Positions 9,276 through 17,987 of a stretch of 64,000 nt of DNA are shown piece after piece (the stretch's first letter is position 1; each line of letters begins with the position of its first letter). This DNA is from Streptomyces galbus. GTDB taxonomy: Bacteria > Actinomycetota > Actinomycetes > Streptomycetales > Streptomycetaceae. Location of the stretch: positions 1 to 64,000 of the forward strand of contig NZ_SZPR01000021.1 in assembly GCF_005280195.1 (NCBI RefSeq), written 5' to 3'. Under the pieces are notes generated by a model. It ran no database searches, was not told the DNA's origin, and saw nothing but the letters and a program-made list of their open reading frames with translations. The position numbers and the translations under genes were made by a program.

Positions 9276-12098
9276 GTGAGCAGGGGGGCTTCTTCAATCG
9301 GCACGGGTGGGGGCGGCACGATCTATGAGTACCGAGTCGCGGCCCTCGATCTGGTCTCGCTGCTGTGTGGCGTGAGCGTCCCGGGTCTCGACGTGGTACC
9401 GGATGCGGTCCGTCTGCAGCAGGGCAGCGAGTTCCCGCTCGATGACGTTGTCGTCTCTAGTCGTAAGGGCTCTTACCAGTTGGTGGTGGAGCGCCAGGTC
9501 AAACGTACGTTGGAGATTGCTCCTAGTAGTGAGCCGTGGCGTAAGACGATGCGGCAGTGCTTGCGGAGTCTCGAGTCTTTCGGGGATGAGATCGATGCTG
9601 ACCGGCACCGGCTCGGCGTGACTGCATCCGGCCCCCTTCATTGGCTGGAGGTTCTGCGGGAGCTGGCTGCGTATGCAGCCGCGCAGAAGAGCGTGGACGA
9701 CCTCCTGCGCCAGCTGTCGGCCTTGGGTCGGGATCAACGGCGCGTGTGGCAGCACCTGGTGGACACGATCCGCGATCTTCTCGCAGAAGGCGGCGTGGTG
9801 ACTCCTGCGCCAGAGTTGGTGGAGCTGAGCGCCTTTCGGATCGCGCGCCGGCTGATCGTGCAGGTCGAGCCCGCCGAGCAGATCAGTCCGCGGTATCCGT
9901 ATCTCTGCTCCGTGCTGGAGGATCGGGTGCTCCGGGCAGGGACCCGGCCGCATTCTGCTGCGGTGTTCCGGATGGTCGAGGAACTAGCGCAGGAGTGGGG
10001 GCCGCGGGCCGGAGCTGTGGACGTCGCCATGCTACGGAGCCGATTGCAGGCGCGGGGTGTCGCGCTGCGCGGAGATCCGCCGCCTCGAGGTCAGGCTGCT
10101 TCTCACCGGGTGAGCGTAGTGGCCGATCTGGAGCCCGCTGATGCCTTGCGCTTTGAGGTCCACCCCGTCTTCGAGGCGGATGGGCGTTCGGGGGCGCTCT
10201 CTGTGCTTCCTCCCTACATCGATCGTCCGGCAAGCATTGATGTTGAGCTGCGGCGCCAGGTGGCTGGGGCAGCCAAGGGCAGCCGGCTAGTCATGGTCGT
10301 TGGCGGCTCTTCCACAGGCAAGACTCGGTCCTGCTGGGAGGCTGTACGGGCTGAACTCCCGGACTGGCGCATTGTGCATCCGCTGGCGCCTGAACGGCCT
10401 GCGGCGCTGCTGTCTGTTTTGCAGGAAGGTGTTCTCGAGCCACGCACGGTGCTCTGGCTGAACGACGCACATCTGTACTTGCTGGTCAAGAACTATGCGG
10501 CACAGGTTGCAGCCAGCCTGCAAGCGTTACTGACAGATCCACAGCGCGGACCTGTTCTTGTCCTAGGCACCATATGGCCGGACTTCTGGAGCAAGTTGAC
10601 GGACAGCGCGTACGAGGACGAAGACGTAGCTCTCGGGATAGGGGCGGCACATCAGCTTGCTGACCTGGCGGTCAGGGTCGAAATGCCTGCCGCATTCACT
10701 ACAACGGACCTGGCCCGTGCTGAGGCTGTCGTAGCCTCCGACCCGCGCCTGCAACTGGCCCGTAGCCGTGCCGTCAGTGGACGCATCACCCAGTTTCTGG
10801 CCGGAGCTCCGCATTTGTGGCGCCGCTACGAGCAATCCGCCGGAGCGGCCCGCGCCATCCTCCACGCTGCCATGGACGCACGCCGATTCGGTCACGGTCC
10901 GCTGCTTCCAGAGGATTTTCTGCGGACAGCCGCTGAGGGCTACATAGACGAGGCGACCTGGCACACCCTAGATGAGGACTGGTTCGCCTCCCACCTGACC
11001 CAGCTGATTCGGCAACACCGTCAACTGCCAGGGCCGCTCGCCCGGCACCGGCCGCGTCCCGATCAGCCGCTTGCTTCCGGTCCGCTATACCAGCTGGCGG
11101 ACATTCTTCATGAGAGAAGCCGGGCGACGAGGGAGAAGGAACGCCCTGCTTCCTCCTTGTGGGCAGCAGCAGCGGCACACTCTCGTACGGACACAGACCT
11201 GCGGGAACTTGCCCAAGCGGCGCGAAGTATGGGGGCCGTGGAGTGTGAACAGCTCTATGTAAAGGCGGCGGCGTGCGGGGACGTAGCTGCGCTGCCATGG
11301 TTCACCCGTCGCCTGATGGCCCTTAAACAGTTCGAGCGGGCCGAGGAACTCATCGACAAGCACCGTCTCGACAGCCTGCTCCTGGGTGAACTTGCCGCAT
11401 TCGTCGGAGATGCAGGACGCTTCAGGGACGCCGCACGTCTGGCCCGCCGGGCCTACGAGCGCAGCGGCGATCGCAACGGCGCACGCAGCCTGGCCCACCA
11501 CCTGTCGGGACGAGGCATGCGACGCCCCGCCGAACAGATCTACTCCCGACTTGCTGAGACCGGAGATCCCGTAGCCGCGCAGTGGCTCACCGCGCACTAC
11601 GAGGCCCGGGGCGACGCGGCCGCAGCCGACCGCATGGCGCAGACCGCCCTCACACAGTACGGAGATCCGGCCGCCGCCCTCACGCTGGCCCAGCTTCGGG
11701 CCGATGCCGGAAAACTCGACGATACGGACCGATTGTGCCGTCTTGCCGCGGAGCACGGCCACGCCGGTGTCCTGGTCGCCCACGCGCGCGAGCGATCAGA
11801 CCACCGCGACCACGCCACCGCCCTGTGCTTCTACCGCGCGGCCGCCACCGCACAGCACCCAAAGGCGCTGGAATGGATGTCGTGGACTTGCGAAGGCCAG
11901 GGTCATCACCAGCGCGCAGAAGACTTCGCGCACGCTGCCGCAGCAGCCGGCAACAGCCACGCTCTGCACGGCCTAGCCCACCTGCGGTTCTTCAAGGGCC
12001 ACCGTGACGACGCCGAGCGGTTAAACCGCGCCGCCGCACAGACAGGATCGGTCCTAGCCCAACAGTGGCTCATCCGCAACGGCCTGCCCACCCCGTAG
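9276..12098 (+). CDS. DUF4297-like nuclease, P-loop NTPase and TPR/Sel1-like repeat protein
   Basis: A 940-residue protein from the GTG at 9276, with AAGGAG 6 bases upstream. Residues 10-80 resemble the DUF4297/Cap4 type of PD-(D/E)xK nuclease: a GTGGGGTIYEYRVAALDL start, then LDDVVV and ERQVKRTLE (a QxK core). An NTPase domain follows with Walker A GGSSTGKT at residues 343-350 and a Walker B-like TVLWLNDAH near 391. Residues about 620-940 are short helical repeats of TPR/Sel1 type. The nuclease-NTPase-repeat order resembles STAND antiphage proteins of the Avs class. In-frame TTA codons at 10527 and 12021 suggest bldA-dependent translation. Defence is inferred; domain families were judged by eye. 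Confidence 0.82.
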   Translation: MSRGASSIGTGGGGTIYEYRVAALDLVSLLCGVSVPGLDVVPDAVRLQQGSEFPLDDVVVSSRKGSYQLVVERQVKRTLEIAPSSEPWRKTMRQCLRSLESFGDEIDADRHRLGVTASGPLHWLEVLRELAAYAAAQKSVDDLLRQLSALGRDQRRVWQHLVDTIRDLLAEGGVVTPAPELVELSAFRIARRLIVQVEPAEQISPRYPYLCSVLEDRVLRAGTRPHSAAVFRMVEELAQEWGPRAGAVDVAMLRSRLQARGVALRGDPPPRGQAASHRVSVVADLEPADALRFEVHPVFEADGRSGALSVLPPYIDRPASIDVELRRQVAGAAKGSRLVMVVGGSSTGKTRSCWEAVRAELPDWRIVHPLAPERPAALLSVLQEGVLEPRTVLWLNDAHLYLLVKNYAAQVAASLQALLTDPQRGPVLVLGTIWPDFWSKLTDSAYEDEDVALGIGAAHQLADLAVRVEMPAAFTTTDLARAEAVVASDPRLQLARSRAVSGRITQFLAGAPHLWRRYEQSAGAARAILHAAMDARRFGHGPLLPEDFLRTAAEGYIDEATWHTLDEDWFASHLTQLIRQHRQLPGPLARHRPRPDQPLASGPLYQLADILHERSRATREKERPASSLWAAAAAHSRTDTDLRELAQAARSMGAVECEQLYVKAAACGDVAALPWFTRRLMALKQFERAEELIDKHRLDSLLLGELAAFVGDAGRFRDAARLARRAYERSGDRNGARSLAHHLSGRGMRRPAEQIYSRLAETGDPVAAQWLTAHYEARGDAAAADRMAQTALTQYGDPAAALTLAQLRADAGKLDDTDRLCRLAAEHGHAGVLVAHARERSDHRDHATALCFYRAAATAQHPKALEWMSWTCEGQGHHQRAEDFAHAAAAAGNSHALHGLAHLRFFKGHRDDAERLNRAAAQTGSVLAQQWLIRNGLPTP

Positions 12099-12170
12099 TC
12101 GAATGTCGCCGCGCCGCCCGGCCGCCCCGGCGCATCTTGCGGAGCTCGCGCCGCCGCCGCAGCGTGTCCA

Positions 12171-12531
12171 TCACGGTGAGTGCCACAAGGTTCGTGTGTA
12201 GCGCTGGGCGGCTTTGGTGCTGAGGTCGAACAGGCAGGTGAGGGCTTTGGCGTCTCCTGCGGTGGCGTGGGCTTCGTCGAGGTAGCGGTCCTCGCGCAGC
12301 CGGCGGGGGGTCAGGGCGGGTCCGAGGGTGCGGTTGATCCACAGCGTTCCGACCGGGCGATCGCTGGTGGCGGTGCGGAAGTGGATGAACAGGTGCGGGT
12401 TGGTGGTGGCGGGCCAGCGCTGCGAGCGGTGCTCCAGGTAGGCCGTCAGGCGTTCCATGACGGGGGCAGCGAGAGGGATGCAGCGGTCGTTCACGGTGAG
12501 ATGGGTGCCGTCGATGCGGGTGAGGTGCAGA
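12171..12531 (-). pseudogene. Tyrosine-recombinase/integrase C-terminal fragment
   Basis: The minus frame reads LHLTRIDGTHLTVNDRCIPL, then NPHLFIHFRTATSDRPVG, then LREDRYLDEAHATAGDAKAL. This is the tail pattern seen in a large Streptomyces site-specific integrase family (leucine-rich 'HLF' segment, then an LREDR/E-A-x-ATxGD helix). No catalytic core Arg/His/Tyr set is present and similarity ends near 12531, so only the 3' end remains. It may mark a lost integrative element. Confidence 0.55.
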
Positions 12532-12654
12532 GAGCAATCCTCGGAACCTGTGGATCCGTGTCGGGAGAAACGCGGAAGGCGTACCTTCCCGAATGATCCC
12601 TTGGAGGTCTCCGAGTAGGCCGCGTTCGCAGCGCGGGTCGGGAAGGTACGCCCT

Positions 12655-13110
12655 TGTGCTCAGCGTAGTCACCGATGACGGCTCCACGCAGTCCGGCTCC
12701 CTGATCGACGAGATCGTCCGTGAAGCCTGGCGCAAGTACAAGGTGCGCACCACCACCGAAGCCATCATCGGCGCGATCACCGGCACTCTGGAGGCGCCCA
12801 GGACGGTGCTGCTGGGTCGCTACGACGTCGCGGGGCGTCTCCAGTACGCCGGGCGCAGCACGACGCTGTCCGCACGTCTCGCGCGGGCCCTGGGTGACGT
12901 CCTGGTTCGGCCAGCGCACGTGCACCGGTGGGAGGGGGGACCTTCTCGGCGGGCTGGGGAACACAGCGCACGCTCGACGTCGTCCTGGTAGAGCCCGCGG
13001 TGGTGCTGGGGGTAGCGGTCGACGTCGCCCGGGACGCTACCGGACGGTTCCGTCACCCGGCCCGCCCGCACCGCATGCGCAAGAAGCGGCAGCTCACACC
13101 CGGGCCGGGC
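12655..13110 (+). pseudogene. Chimera of IS256 transposase start and ATP-dependent DNA ligase tail
   Basis: The first ~70 bases encode VLSVVTDDGSTQSGSLIDEI, which matches the start of Streptomyces IS256/Mutator transposases. Without a break the frame passes into the C-terminal OB-fold region of an ATP-dependent DNA ligase: KYKVRTTTEAIIGAITG, APRTVLLGRYDVAGRLQYAG. After a frameshift near 12940 the ligase continues as TFSAGWGTQRTLDVVLVEP and VAVDVARDATGRFRHPARPH. Neither protein is complete. Confidence 0.65.
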
Positions 13111-13300
13111 GTGTGGGGCTCGCCGGGACGCAGGTCGTACAGGGCCCGGCCGCCGGGCCACCGTCCGAGTTCGGTCACCAGGGCGACACCGTCGTCGACT
13201 TCCTCGGTCCGCCACCTGTGGATGTCCAGCAGCAGATCGTCCAGCGGCCCGCCGACCAGTGCGGCGTAGGTCCGGTGTCGGAGCGGGCCAGGTGGAACGG
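13053..13300 (-). pseudogene. Possible fragment of an unrecognised protein
   Basis: The minus strand has a protein-like frame of about 80 codons ending in TGA at 13053: YAALVGGPLDDLLLDIHRW, then EEVDDGVALVTELGRWPGG. It has no clear start and overlaps the ligase relic at its end. I do not recognise the family, and chance coding in this GC-rich DNA cannot be excluded. Confidence 0.3.
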
Positions 13301-13333
13301 GTCAGCCTGTGGAGATCAATGGCTCCCGCGGAC

Positions 13334-13843
13334 TCAGGCGCCCACGGTCCCGTCGACACCTTCACGCAGAAAGTCTGCGTGCCCGTTGTGGCGGCCGTAC
13401 TCCAGGAGCACGTGCAGCATCACCATCCGCAGCGACACCTCCTCGCCCCATCGGGGCTGATACCCGGCCTGGTCCAGGGACGTGGCCTCCCGCTCGATAC
13501 GGCGCGAGTTCTCCACCTCGGCCTCCCAGGCCGCGAACGCCTCGTCCCTGGTCGACGCACTCGCGTCGTACGCCGCCTGGAAGTCGATCTTGTCGGACCA
13601 GACCATGGGCGCGTCGTGGTCCTCGAACACTCGACGGAACCAAGCACGCTCCACCTCCGCCATGTGCCGCACCAGACCGAGCAGCGAAAGCGTGGACGGC
13701 GGCATCGACTGCTGTCGCAGCTCCTCGTCAGTGAGCCCTTCGCACTTCATGACGAGGGTTGCGCGGTGGTAGTCAAGGAAAGCCCGCAGCATGTCGCGTT
13801 CACTGCCAAAACTGGGCGGTCCTACGCGGTTGTCGCTGGTCAC
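13334..13843 (-). CDS. DinB/DUF664 family protein
   Basis: A 169-residue protein from a GTG at 13843 preceded by AGGAG. It has the four-helix layout of the DinB/DUF664 family: HRATLVMKCEGLTDEEL near the start, LLGLVRHMAEVERAWFRR in the middle, and a histidine-rich C-terminal helix (MVMLHVLLEYGRHNGHADFL). The three histidines that bind a divalent metal in DinB proteins appear to be present (VRHMAEVE, MLHVLLE, GRHNGH). Such proteins include thiol-dependent transferases and detoxifying enzymes; the substrate is unknown. It is intact among decayed neighbours. Confidence 0.85.
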   Translation of the reverse strand: MTSDNRVGPPSFGSERDMLRAFLDYHRATLVMKCEGLTDEELRQQSMPPSTLSLLGLVRHMAEVERAWFRRVFEDHDAPMVWSDKIDFQAAYDASASTRDEAFAAWEAEVENSRRIEREATSLDQAGYQPRWGEEVSLRMVMLHVLLEYGRHNGHADFLREGVDGTVGA

Positions 13844-14059
13844 TGGTTGCGCTCCTCATCCGTGCCTGCGTTGAGGGCCAGTATCTACTCCCGTCGGCTG
13901 TCCCAGACGAGGGCCGTCAACCGGACCTGATTGCTCCCAGCTCACTGAGCCCCGCAGCCGCAACTACCCCCTGGAATCGCTCATCTAGGGGGTCACGTGT
14001 CCCGGAACGGGCCGCGCGGGGCCGTAACCCCCGTCCAGACGGCGCGCGCATGATCGTCC

Positions 14060-14175
14060 ATCCCCGTGGATCGCGCGCCGTGAGCCCCGACCTCCGGTGC
14101 GGGGCTCACGGTCTTCTCCGACACGCCGGTGAGCCACCCGGACGCAACGAGCCATGGGGCAGACTGGCAGCGCAA
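14060..14175 (-). pseudogene. C-terminal relic of the small DLVVFL-type protein family
   Basis: The minus frame reads WLTGVSEKTVSPAPEVGAHG, which aligns by eye with WLGGGPDEGVVNPGTGEAG in the paralogue near 23.3 kb. It overlaps a matching hairpin (14080-14109). Only the tail is present; upstream sequence is not recognisable. Confidence 0.35.
14080..14109. terminator. Terminator-like hairpin
   Basis: A perfect 10-bp inverted repeat, GTGAGCCCCG/CGGGGCTCAC, with a 10-base loop. A near-identical hairpin with similar flanks occurs at 23228-23260 beside a related small-protein gene, so it is probably the terminator of a duplicated locus. No U-tract follows, as is usual in Streptomyces. Confidence 0.55.
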
Positions 14176-14675
14176 TGCCGATGCCGACGTTGCGCCCGCC
14201 CTGTCCTGTGTATTCGCCCGCCGCGGACACGGCAGGACAGGGCCTGCCCATTGGCGATTCGGTAGTTGCCGTCTGTCGTGATGGACTCGCTGCGTGAGCG
14301 GCGCCCGCCAAAAATCGGGGGACTTCTCAAATCTGGGAAGTCCCGCTCAATCGCAGGGCTCAGCCCTCGACAAGTCTGGCATGTGCATCTGCCTGCGCCA
14401 GGTGGAGCCTCAGCCGGCGGCATGACGGCGTCGCCCCGTCATCGTTGAACAGCGCGACTCCCTAAAGCCGGGCCCCGGGGATGTCATGGCTGATCCCCCG
14501 GGGCCCGTGGTGGTGCTGGAGCGGTTACTGCATCAGCGCGGCGAGCGCCTGCTCAGCCATCGGGATGCCCTGCGTGGCCGCCATGGTGGTGGCGCCCTCC
14601 AGGAGCTTGCTGGACAATCCTGATGCGATTGAGCGGACGGACCCGTCCAGCCACAGCAGCAGGCGGTTACCGGTG

Positions 14676-14912
14676 TCAGGCGGCGCTGAACACGTGGGCC
14701 GGGCCGTCGCGCCACTCCACCCAGCGTGTATCGTCCAGAACGGCCTCAGGGTCGGCGACGCCGGCATGTTCGAGGAACACGACCAGGTCCTGATCGCTGT
14801 AGGCGGTGCCGAGTATCTCGTCGTGGCCGTTGCGGTGCAGGGTCACTCGCCGGCCACCCGAAGGCGAAGGCCGGTGCACGACGATAGGCACGCTGCTCAC
14901 GCCCTTCAGCAT
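14676..14912 (-). CDS. Small protein of unknown function with conserved DLVVFLEHAG motif
   Basis: About 78 residues if the ATG at 14912 is used; starts at 14900 (GTG) and 14948 (GTG) are possible, and none has a well-spaced ribosome site. The sequence runs VPIVVHRPSPSGGRRVTLHR, then YSDQDLVVFLEHAGV, and ends WVEWRDGPAHVF. A paralogue in the window (23054-23488) shares the pattern Y-x-x-x-DLVVFLxxAG followed by (V/I)EW. No enzyme motif is seen. The paralogy supports real coding. Confidence 0.5.
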   Translation of the reverse strand: MLKGVSSVPIVVHRPSPSGGRRVTLHRNGHDEILGTAYSDQDLVVFLEHAGVADPEAVLDDTRWVEWRDGPAHVFSAA

Positions 14913-15002
14913 CCCCCACAGCCATGCTGGCAGGCGAGCCGGTTCCACCCTTCACCAGGTCGAGGGTGTCCCAAGCCAGGCACCAACCGGGTGACAAGGT
15001 TT

Positions 15003-15200
15003 TGCATCGAGCCGATGCGGCCGGTGGGCGGATGGATGCCCAACGGCACCGACCACCTGTTCACCGTCGAGAGGTCCTTGCAAATCTTTGCCGACGACAT
15101 CGGGGAGGCCCGCTCGACGGTCGAGGACTGGCGGTGGACCGCCTCGCACTGGCCGGAGGCCAAGCTCAAGGACGGCGTGCAACCTTGCACAGCGCAGATG
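15003..15200 (+). pseudogene. DUF6192-like fragment
   Basis: The plus frame reads IEPMRPVGGWMPNGTDHLFT, then RSLQIFADDIGEARSTVEDW, then RWTASHWPEAKLKDGVQ. This is the central pattern of an actinobacterial family I recall as DUF6192 (EPMRP, F-T-V-x-x-SLQxFADDIG, W-x-S-x-W-P). There is no start region, and after 15200 the frame drifts into sequence without family features. It is a relic. Confidence 0.45.
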
Positions 15201-15335
15201 GCACGACATGATCGCGCAACGTTGCAGGGCCAACCGCCTCCGCCGCAATGACTACCGCGGCCTCTGGACCGCTCCTCAGCGCCACATCCGGTAATCTACA
15301 ACGTCCCTACGGAGGTAGATCACTACTCTGCACGG

Positions 15336-16874
15336 GTGCTCTCCTACGACGAGTTGACTTCACCAGAGCGTGAGCTGTGGGACGCGTTTCCCGAAGGACG
15401 CCGCGTGAACCTGCGTACCCGTGTGCCAGGGGACGACCCTGCTGCTGAGAGTGGGCGGCCGGACCCCGGACGGACGGTTCGGGCCTCCGTGATCGTGGCG
15501 CTGCTTCAGGGTGCGTACACCGCGCAGACGGGCGCCGTCGCGTGCCTGCGGCTTGCCGGAGCGCTGATATCCGGGCGCCTCAACCTTGCCGGCGCGCAGA
15601 TCGCTCACTCTCTCTGGCTCGAGGACTGCTGCTTTGAGGAGGGGGTGGACCTCTCGGGAGCGTCGACCCAGTCGATCGCGATCGTGGACAGCCGAGTACC
15701 GGGCGTGGAGGCCGGCTTGATGCGCATCGAGGGACGCCTCGACCTGCGGCGCTCACACGTAACAAGCGGCTCTGCCACGCCTTTCCACCGCCGGCCCACT
15801 GCCTTGTCGCTCATCAACGCCCATGTGAGCGGCGCGGTGAACCTTAGCGGCGCCAAGATCTCCGCACCCGGCGAATGGGCTGTGTCCGCCGGCGGCCTGG
15901 TCGCGGAGGGTGGCGTCTACTGCGACGACGGATTCGTCGCCCGCGGCGAAGTTCGTCTCATGGGGGCACATCTGCCCGGGGGCCTGCACATGCGGGGCGC
16001 ACTACTGGAGCACCCCGGCGGGCGCGGGGTGGCGCTCGCCCTCGACAACGCTGCAGCTTCCTCGCTCGACTTCTCCGACGGGTTCACCGCGAACGGGGCC
16101 GTACGGCTGCGGGGCGCCCGGATCGCGGACAGCCTAACCTTCGAAGGGGCCGTCCTGAACGGGCCGCCCGACCGCAACGGCCCGTCACTGGCGGCCGCGC
16201 TGATGCAGGCAGCCGACTTCGACTTCACCCTCGCCCGGCAACCGTCCGCCAGCGTGGACCTGCGGGGCGCGCAGGTCTCCTACCTTCACGACAACGACCA
16301 CAGCTGGCCGCTCGTGGTGGAGCTGGACGGCTTCGTCTACGGCTCCATCGCAACAGAGGAGGAAGCTGGGCGGCTGACCTCCGCGGCCCGCCGCGTGGTG
16401 TGGATTCGACGGAGTCCGGGCTACAACCCCCAGCCTTATGAGCAGTTGGCGAGCTGGTACCGCAGGGCCGGCCACGACGACGATGCCCGCCGCGTACTCC
16501 TGGCCAAACAGCGCCACCGGCGTCAAACCCTGCCCCAGCCAGCGCGCGCGTGGGGGCACCTGCTCGATATGACCGTCGGCTACGGCTACCGCCCCTGGCT
16601 GGCTGGCATCTGGCTCCTCGCACTGACGCTGCTGGGCACACTGTCCTTCAGCACCCACTCCCCCAACCCGGTCAAACCAGACGAAGGCCCGCCGTTCCAG
16701 CCCCTCGTCTACACGCTCGACCTCCTGATCCCCGTTGGCGGTCTGGGACAGCGCACGGCCTGGTACTGGTCGAACGGCAGCCTCCAGTGCCTGGCCTACC
16801 TGCTGATCGCACTGGGCTGGGTATTGACGACCGCCGTCATCGCGGGCGTCACCCGTACCCTGCAGAAAAGCTAG
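15336..16874 (+). CDS. β-helix-like repeat protein with C-terminal membrane anchor
   Basis: A 512-residue protein from the GTG at 15336. The best GGAGG lies 20 bases upstream, so the start is not firm. Residues about 60-330 hold irregular repeats of the type G-x-L-(N/D)-L-x-G-A-x-(I/V), such as ISGRLNLAGAQIAHSL, VSGAVNLSGAKI and ANGAVRLRGARIADSLTF, suggesting a right-handed β-helix related to pentapeptide-like repeats. Two hydrophobic segments follow (about 420-440 and 485-506) around a loop, placing the repeat domain on one face of the membrane. Similar oxidoreductase-mislabelled proteins occur in Streptomyces. Function is unknown. Confidence 0.75.
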   Translation: MLSYDELTSPERELWDAFPEGRRVNLRTRVPGDDPAAESGRPDPGRTVRASVIVALLQGAYTAQTGAVACLRLAGALISGRLNLAGAQIAHSLWLEDCCFEEGVDLSGASTQSIAIVDSRVPGVEAGLMRIEGRLDLRRSHVTSGSATPFHRRPTALSLINAHVSGAVNLSGAKISAPGEWAVSAGGLVAEGGVYCDDGFVARGEVRLMGAHLPGGLHMRGALLEHPGGRGVALALDNAAASSLDFSDGFTANGAVRLRGARIADSLTFEGAVLNGPPDRNGPSLAAALMQAADFDFTLARQPSASVDLRGAQVSYLHDNDHSWPLVVELDGFVYGSIATEEEAGRLTSAARRVVWIRRSPGYNPQPYEQLASWYRRAGHDDDARRVLLAKQRHRRQTLPQPARAWGHLLDMTVGYGYRPWLAGIWLLALTLLGTLSFSTHSPNPVKPDEGPPFQPLVYTLDLLIPVGGLGQRTAWYWSNGSLQCLAYLLIALGWVLTTAVIAGVTRTLQKS

Positions 16875-16950
16875 CGGGCGACACCAGAGCTGCGGCGTCG
16901 CTGCCGTCCTGCGCGCATGCATGCGGGGACACTGCCGCCGGGCACCCGGC

Positions 16951-17340
16951 ATGTCCTGGACTCTGCCCCGTGCCTATGTTCACCACCGCCGCGGCCAGCA
17001 CGGTCCTGCCCACCGGGTGGGCAGGGCCGAAGTGGACGACTTCCGCGCCCAGCTCGCCGCGCACCGGCAGGCAGGTGCTGCTGCGCTCAAGACGGGGCAC
17101 CGGCATGGCTGGGACGTTCCCATAGGCCCGCGTCCAGGCCCTTGAGCAGCTGCCCGCAGGCACCGGCCTCGGCGGCGGACGGCGGACGGCGGACGGCGAG
17201 CTGATGCTCTGGGAGCTGGCTGCCCGCGTTCTGGCGGCTCCAGCAGGGCCTCGCCCGGCGTAGCAGCGGCGCGGTGGAGAGGGCGAGGCGGTGGCTGGCG
17301 CACTCTGCGGTCTTCGCCCTCGTCGCAGGTCCTACCGGTC
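16951..17340 (+). pseudogene. ATP-dependent DNA ligase 5' fragment, decayed
   Basis: It begins with an ATG in the same N-terminal context as two other ligase relics here (MSWTLP..., compare MSWPLPEPM at 26037). In shifting frames it reads GWAGPKW, the region of catalytic motif I (KxDG, here altered), then DFRAQLAAHR, VLLRSRRGTG and LEQLPAGTGL, then a low-complexity GGACGGC repeat, then sequence matching the LQQRLARR segment. Several frameshifts and stops show it is dead. Confidence 0.6.
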
Positions 17341-17633
17341 TATGCCGCCCACCCCGGTCGGCGCTCGGGTCCCTCGACGCACTGCCTGACCTCATCTACG
17401 CTGTCTGGCGCCGACAACCAGCCCCGAGATGCTGCCGCGGCGCGGCCACCCGCCACAACGCGCTCGTCCTCCTGGTCATGACTGTGCTCGCGGGAGTCGT
17501 TTCGGGCCGGAACGTGCCGGAGCGCTCGGACAGCCGAGACCACGCGCTGGAAAGCGGCTGTCCGGGCCGGGCGCCGAGACCGCCGCAGCAGGGATCCGTT
17601 GGTTGAAGTTCATGATCAAGGCTCTCTGAGCCT

Positions 17634-17681
17634 CTTCCCTACATACAGCTCGATCCGGGGGTGAACCCGGCATTAGGGAAG
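17634..17681. other. Nested hairpin, possible structured RNA
   Basis: The outer stem CTTCCCTA (17634-17641) pairs with TAGGGAAG (17674-17681). Inside it CCGGG (17655-17659) pairs with CCCGG (17666-17670) around a GGTGAA loop. The arms lie in a gene-free stretch, so coding constraint does not explain them. It could be a terminator, an RNA element or a relic. Confidence 0.35.
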
Positions 17682-17954
17682 GCACGGGATAGGCACGTCC
17701 ACGATCGTGATCATCACTGGCTCGGTCGTCAGCGCCAAGCGTTCGCGCTGTGGGCGCTCTGGCTGCGCCTACGCTGGCGGGCGCGGCCGTGAGCAGCACC
17801 GCCACGGCTGTCGTCTAGGCATCACGCAGGAAGTAGCCGTCAGCAGCAGCCAGGAGTAAATGTCTGTGACCCGAGCCGGGGTCGTCTGCCTCGCTCCACA
17901 CCCGGTCGAGGCATCGCGCCACCATGGGGTTGGACATCGGGTGGGCGGCTGAAC

Positions 17955-17978
17955 GGTTGGGGTGGACGGCGGGGGTAC
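17955..17978 (+). promoter_or_regulatory. σB-like promoter candidate
   Basis: GGTT at 17955, a 14-base spacer, then GGGTAC at 17973-17978, fitting the Streptomyces σB-type consensus GNNT-N14-16-GGGTAC. The following ATG is only 9 bases downstream, so the transcript would be almost leaderless. Confidence 0.5.
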
Positions 17979-17987
17979 CCGGCGCTC

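Larger units (their letters stand above)
17341..17987. other. Non-coding stretch with one structured element
   Basis: No supported gene. A nested hairpin at 17634-17681 is listed separately, and a σB-like promoter lies at 17955-17978. The rest looks like decayed DNA with no recognisable protein in any frame. Confidence 0.4.

Noticed and set aside
14525..14675. Minus-strand tail KLLEGATTMAATQGIP... near the small-protein gene
   Set aside because: Some coding character but no start of its own and no family; not enough to call a gene.
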